Of a stretch of DNA of 42,701 nt, positions 39,613 through 42,701 are shown piece after piece. The notes beneath the pieces are model-generated. The model was given only the letters and a program-made list of their open reading frames with translations, was not told the DNA's origin and did no database searches. The position numbers and the translations under genes are program-made. The DNA is from an uncultured Clostridia bacterium (lineage in GTDB: Bacteria > Bacillota > Clostridia > TANB77 > CAG-508), in NCBI GenBank assembly GCA_947624655.1, contig CANQLH010000018.1, positions 1 to 42,701 on the forward strand. The letters run 5' to 3'. Positions within the stretch are counted from its first letter, which is position 1, and each line of letters starts with the position of its first letter.

Positions 39613-40404
39613 TTGGGAAGAGTAGTTTCAATAGCAAATCAAAAAGGTGGAGTAGGGAAAACAACGACATCTATAAATTTAAGCACGATACTTGCAAAAA
39701 AAGGTAAAAAAGTTTTATTAATAGATGCTGATCCCCAAGGAAATGCAACAAGTGGGTTAGGTATAGATAAAGAAATAGAAAAGTCAATTTATGATGTAAT
39801 TATAAATGAAGTTAATATAAATGAAACTTTAAAAAATACGTCAATAAAAACTTTAAAGGTATGTCCATCGAATATAAATCTAGCTGGGGCAGAAGTTGAA
39901 CTTGTTTCACTAATGTCGAGAGAACATAGATTAAAGGAAAGAATTGACGAGATAAAAGATGATTATGATTACATAATAATTGATTGTCCACCATCACTAG
40001 GATTAATTACATTAAATGCATTTACTGCTTCTGATAGCGTTATGATACCTGTTCAATGCGAATATTATGCACTTGAAGGATTAGGACAACTTATAAATAC
40101 AGTTAATTTGGTAAGAAGACATTTGAATAAAAATTTAGAAATAGAGGGTGCACTTCTTACTATGTATGATGTTAGAACAAATCTTTCAAATCAAGTAGTA
40201 AAGGAAGTTAAGAGATATTTTGAGGATAAAGTATATAAGACAATTATCCCAAGAAATGTTAAATTAAGTGAGGCTCCAAGCTATGGAATGCCAATAACGG
40301 TATATGATCCAAAGTCTAAAGGAGCTAAATGTTACGAAAAACTTGCAAAAGAATTTGTAAAGAAAAATGAGGAAGATGTAAAAGCTAAACATATGATGGA
40401 ATAA
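39613..40404 (+). CDS. parA: Chromosome-partitioning ATPase ParA (Soj)
   Basis: Deviant Walker A ATPase: KGGVGKTTTSINLS (near residue 10), IDADPQGNATSG, and Walker B IIDCPPSLG. Acts with ParB on origin segregation and DnaA regulation. TTG start behind GGAGG. 263 residues, normal length. Confidence 0.97.
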   Translation: MGRVVSIANQKGGVGKTTTSINLSTILAKKGKKVLLIDADPQGNATSGLGIDKEIEKSIYDVIINEVNINETLKNTSIKTLKVCPSNINLAGAEVELVSLMSREHRLKERIDEIKDDYDYIIIDCPPSLGLITLNAFTASDSVMIPVQCEYYALEGLGQLINTVNLVRRHLNKNLEIEGALLTMYDVRTNLSNQVVKEVKRYFEDKVYKTIIPRNVKLSEAPSYGMPITVYDPKSKGAKCYEKLAKEFVKKNEEDVKAKHMME

Positions 40405-40419
40405 TAAAGAAGGGAATGA

Positions 40420-41274
40420 ATGAAAATGGCAAAAAAAACAGGGTTAGGAAAAGGATTAGATGCACTATTTATGGGAACACCAGACATACAAGAGGAAATA
40501 CAAGATGGAGAAAAAATTTTAAATTTGAAAATAAATGATGTTGAACCAAATAGAAATCAACCAAGAAAGAAGTTTGATGAAGAAGCGATTGAAGAACTTG
40601 CAAATTCTATTAAAAATTATGGACTAATTCAACCAATAGTAGTAGCAAAAAAAGACAATTATTATGAAATAATCGCAGGGGAAAGAAGATGGCGTGCTTC
40701 TAAAAAGGCTGGATTAAAGGAAATACAGGCGATAGTTAGAGAAGATGATGAGAGAAAAAACAAAGAAGTTGCTTTAATAGAAAATATACAAAGAGAAGAT
40801 TTGAATGCTGTTGAAAAAGCAATGGGTATAAAAACGTTAATGGAAGAATATTCTTTAACTCAAGAACAAGTTGCAGAAACTTTAGGAAAAAGTAGAAGTG
40901 CTATTGCTAATACAATAAGAATATTAAATTTGGATAAAAGAGTATTAGAACTTGCAAAAGAGGGTAAATTAACAGAGGGACATTGTAGAGTTTTATTATC
41001 AATAGATGACGGTGATAAGCAACTTGAGATGGCTAAAAGAATAATAGAAAAAGGTACTAATGTAAGAGAAGTTGAAGAAAAAATACAGGGAAATAAAAAG
41101 AGTAAAAAGAAAGAATTAAAATATGAAGCTATATATAGGGACATAGAAGATTCATTTCAAAGCTTTTTTGGTACAAAAGTAAGTTTACATGCGGGACAGA
41201 AAAAAGGAAAGATAGTTATTGAATATAAATCAAATGAGGATTTAGAAAGATTACTAGAATTAATAAAAGAATAA
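40420..41274 (+). CDS. parB: Chromosome-partitioning protein ParB (Spo0J)
   Basis: CTP-dependent clamp that loads at parS. N-terminal KKTGLGKGLDALF, the NRNQPRKKFDEEAIEEL and GERRWRASK motifs, a helix-turn-helix (LTQEQVAETLGKSRSAIANTIRIL) and a C-terminal dimerisation domain. Fifteen nt after parA. No in-frame CGG. The perfect parS at 37531 is its target. Confidence 0.97.
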   Translation: MKMAKKTGLGKGLDALFMGTPDIQEEIQDGEKILNLKINDVEPNRNQPRKKFDEEAIEELANSIKNYGLIQPIVVAKKDNYYEIIAGERRWRASKKAGLKEIQAIVREDDERKNKEVALIENIQREDLNAVEKAMGIKTLMEEYSLTQEQVAETLGKSRSAIANTIRILNLDKRVLELAKEGKLTEGHCRVLLSIDDGDKQLEMAKRIIEKGTNVREVEEKIQGNKKSKKKELKYEAIYRDIEDSFQSFFGTKVSLHAGQKKGKIVIEYKSNEDLERLLELIKE

Positions 41275-41296
41275 AATACAAAGGGAGTGTACAAGC

Positions 41297-41791
41297 TTGG
41301 AGAAATTTTTAGAATTCATTAGAACAGATTCTTTTTTGTTAATTTTAATGTGTGCAATTATTATTATTTTTATATTATATATAATCGAACTTATTAAATT
41401 ATGCAGAATAAAGAAGCAATATAAAAATTTTATGAAAAAATTAGGAAATGGGGAAAACATTGAAGAAATACTTGAGAAGCATATTGATAGAATAAATAAG
41501 ACAATTACTAAGAATGATGAATTAGAAAAATTATGTTTAAAGATTGATTCGGATATAAGAAATTGCATTCAAAAGGTTGGAATATACAGATATAATGCTT
41601 ATAAAGATACGGGAAGTGATTTAAGCTTCACATTAGCATTATTAGATGAAAAAAATAATGGTGTAGTGCTTAATGGTATATATTCAAGAGAAATGTCAAA
41701 TATTTATGCTAAGCCTGTTGAAAACGGAGAGTCACCATATAAAATTACAGAAGAAGAAAGTGAAGCAATAAAAAGAGCAATTAATTCGTGA
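41297..41791 (+). CDS. DUF4446-family membrane protein
   Basis: One N-terminal membrane helix (residues 12-34), a coiled stretch, then a conserved C-terminal domain with VGIYRYNAYKDTGSDLSFTLALLDEKNNGVVLNGIYSRE, which is typical of DUF4446 proteins often found after parB. TTG start at 41297 behind GGGAG. Function unknown; probably cotranscribed with parAB. Confidence 0.9.
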   Translation: MEKFLEFIRTDSFLLILMCAIIIIFILYIIELIKLCRIKKQYKNFMKKLGNGENIEEILEKHIDRINKTITKNDELEKLCLKIDSDIRNCIQKVGIYRYNAYKDTGSDLSFTLALLDEKNNGVVLNGIYSREMSNIYAKPVENGESPYKITEEESEAIKRAINS

Positions 41792-41881
41792 TAATGAGGT
41801 ATTTCAAAAAAATACTATTGACAGAAGGCATAAAATGTGTTAAGATAAATACTGCGTTCGGTAATTGAATGCAGTATTTTT

Positions 41882-41973
41882 GCAGAGGTGGTCGAGTTGG
41901 TTTATGGCAGCAGTCTTGAAAATTGCCGTAGGTTAATAGCCTACCGTGGGTTCGAATCCCACCCTCTGCGCCA
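41882..41973 (+). tRNA. tRNA-Ser (anticodon TGA)
   Basis: Class II tRNA: acceptor GCAGAGG with CCTCTGC, anticodon loop CTTGAAA, long variable arm (GTAGGTTAATAGCCTAC), T-loop TTCGAAT, CCA encoded. Confidence 0.96.
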
Positions 41974-42060
41974 AAAAGAAGAAAACAGATAAAAAGCTGT
42001 TTTTTTTTATCTAAAAGATTTTTTATAAAACTATTGTATTCTATATGAGTATTGATATAG

Positions 42061-42152
42061 GGAGAGTTGTCTGAGTTGGTTTAAGGTACCAGTCTCGAAA
42101 ACTGGCGTAGGTTAATAGCCTACCGTGGGTTCAAATCCCACACTCTCCGCCA
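42061..42152 (+). tRNA. tRNA-Ser (anticodon CGA)
   Basis: Class II tRNA: acceptor GGAGAGT with ACTCTCC, anticodon loop CTCGAAA, the same variable arm as the preceding tRNA-Ser, CCA encoded. It reads UCG. Confidence 0.96.
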
Positions 42153-42265
42153 ATAAAATTAAAAAATAAATTTTGTTCTATTAACTTAATCAAAAATATT
42201 GAAAAGCACATAAAAATATAGTATAATATAATTGCATATGATCTCAAAGGAGGTTTGGTAAACAT

Positions 42266-42553
42266 ATGCGGTCAGATAGAGAAGGTCGTTTTTTTATCTC
42301 AAAGGAACTGAGAGAAATCAGCCGGATCGAACCTGGAATGGAAGTTGCGGTAATGTACAAAAACCCAACTACAGTATATCTCATTCCTAAGGATAAGGAT
42401 GATAACGGCAAACTGTTAGGCTTCAGAACCGTAGAAAAGAGCGGTAGAATCTCTTTGTCAAGATTCCTGACAAAACAGGAAGACAAGGAATTCAACTATG
42501 TGCTCTACCTTCAAAAGGGAATTATCTACGTGGAGAAATTGCCTGCTGACTGA
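42266..42553 (+). CDS. AbrB/MraZ-like swapped-hairpin protein of foreign composition
   Basis: A 95-residue protein with two SpoVT-AbrB-like halves: GRFFISKELREISRIEPGMEVAVM (first) and GRISLSRFLTKQEDKEFNYVLYL (second). It would bind DNA or act as a regulator; the exact family is unclear. AAAGGAGG precedes the ATG and a strong terminator follows. Its base composition is clearly more GC-rich than the rest of the window. It has CGG as codon 2 and codon 20, both read conventionally in the intact frame. If CGG codons were skipped here, translation would end after 14 residues. That makes it a likely recent arrival or a context exception. Confidence 0.75.
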   Translation: MRSDREGRFFISKELREISRIEPGMEVAVMYKNPTTVYLIPKDKDDNGKLLGFRTVEKSGRISLSRFLTKQEDKEFNYVLYLQKGIIYVEKLPAD

Positions 42554-42554
42554 T

Positions 42555-42586
42555 AAAAGGCACCCCATTTGTTTGGGGTGCTTTTT
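42555..42586 (+). terminator. Terminator of the AbrB-like gene
   Basis: GCACCCC (42560-42566) and GGGGTGC (42575-42581) form a stem with an A-run before it and TTTTT after it. Confidence 0.9.
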
Positions 42587-42654
42587 ATGTTTTTTTAAAT
42601 ACTTTTTATTGGAATTTACTTTTAAATTGTTACTACTCAGCCCTAAGAATAAAG

Positions 42655-42663
42655 TTATCCACA
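42655..42663 (+). promoter_or_regulatory. Isolated perfect DnaA box
   Basis: TTATCCACA matches the strongest DnaA-box sequence. It lies 9 kb from dnaA, near the window end; it may be part of a cluster beyond the window or a chance match. Confidence 0.45.
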
Positions 42664-42701
42664 TAAAAATAATAGAAAAGCAAATAAAAACACAATAAAT
42701 C

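Noticed and set aside
42266-42310. Applying the CGG skip to the AbrB-like gene
   Set aside because: It would give a 14-residue peptide and destroy a clear AbrB-like frame, so it is reported as an exception, not as an eighteenth site.

Overview
The window is strongly AT-rich and spans the replication origin of a low-GC Firmicute, most likely an uncultured Clostridia-type bacterium. The evidence is dnaA-dnaN-recF-gyrB running left and rpmH-rnpA-yidD-yidC-jag-mnmE-mnmG-parA-parB running right from about 33.6 kb, a perfect parS site, VanW and LPxTG surface proteins, a PrgI-type secretion gene, DUF4446 and DUF1858. Lineage is inferred from gene content only.

The most important feature is a recoding rule. 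Twelve genes (a CapA-like gene, an SDR, virD4-like, an ABC ATPase, an ABC permease, an unknown gene at 23.3-24.1 kb, virB4-like, gyrB, recF, dnaN, dnaA, mnmG) look broken or wrongly terminated when read conventionally. In every case the break is an in-frame CGG. Skipping the C, so that CGGN is read as the glycine codon GGN, restores the full reading frame, usually at a universally conserved glycine (Walker A of DnaA, VirB4 and the ABC ATPase; LPGKLADC of GyrB; ALGGEMG of MnmG). I count 17 such sites. In the other native genes I found no CGG read as an ordinary codon, although CGG is common out of frame and CGT, CGC and CGA are used for Arg. The rule holds where two sites follow one another. 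It also predicts hidden C-termini in genes that do not look broken: 74 further codons in the unknown gene, and new ends for RecF and the SDR. I infer that CGG is unassigned as a triplet and works as a genome-wide +1 frameshift or quadruplet glycine signal. Essential genes depend on it, so it must be efficient.

Layout. 0-9 kb: CorA transporter, CapA-like phosphatase, asnS, and envelope proteins (membrane protein, LPxTG protein, DUF4870-like, VanW). 9-12 kb: XRE/S24 regulator, carbohydrate-binding protein, SDR, three tRNAs (Lys, Glu, Thr), DUF1858 protein. 12-15.7 kb: type IV secretion genes (VirD4, VirB2-like, VirB6-like, PrgI). 15.7-17.8 kb: DnaD-like and DnaI-like replication proteins. 17.9-20.5 kb: SsuABC/TauABC-type ABC transporter. 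20.7-24.1 kb: gyrA and an unknown gene. 24.3-26.7 kb: VirB4 ATPase and an associated protein, on the minus strand. 27.5-33.5 kb: gyrB, recF, dnaN, oriC, dnaA. 33.7-41.8 kb: rpmH to parB and DUF4446. 41.8-42.7 kb: two tRNA-Ser genes and a compositionally foreign AbrB-like gene that contains two ordinary in-frame CGG codons.

Intergenic DNA carries two kinds of repeat. A ~73-bp element occurs three times, each time between convergent genes. Four fold-back elements have perfect 17-22 bp arms that differ from copy to copy around a more GC-rich core; two of them share the same core.
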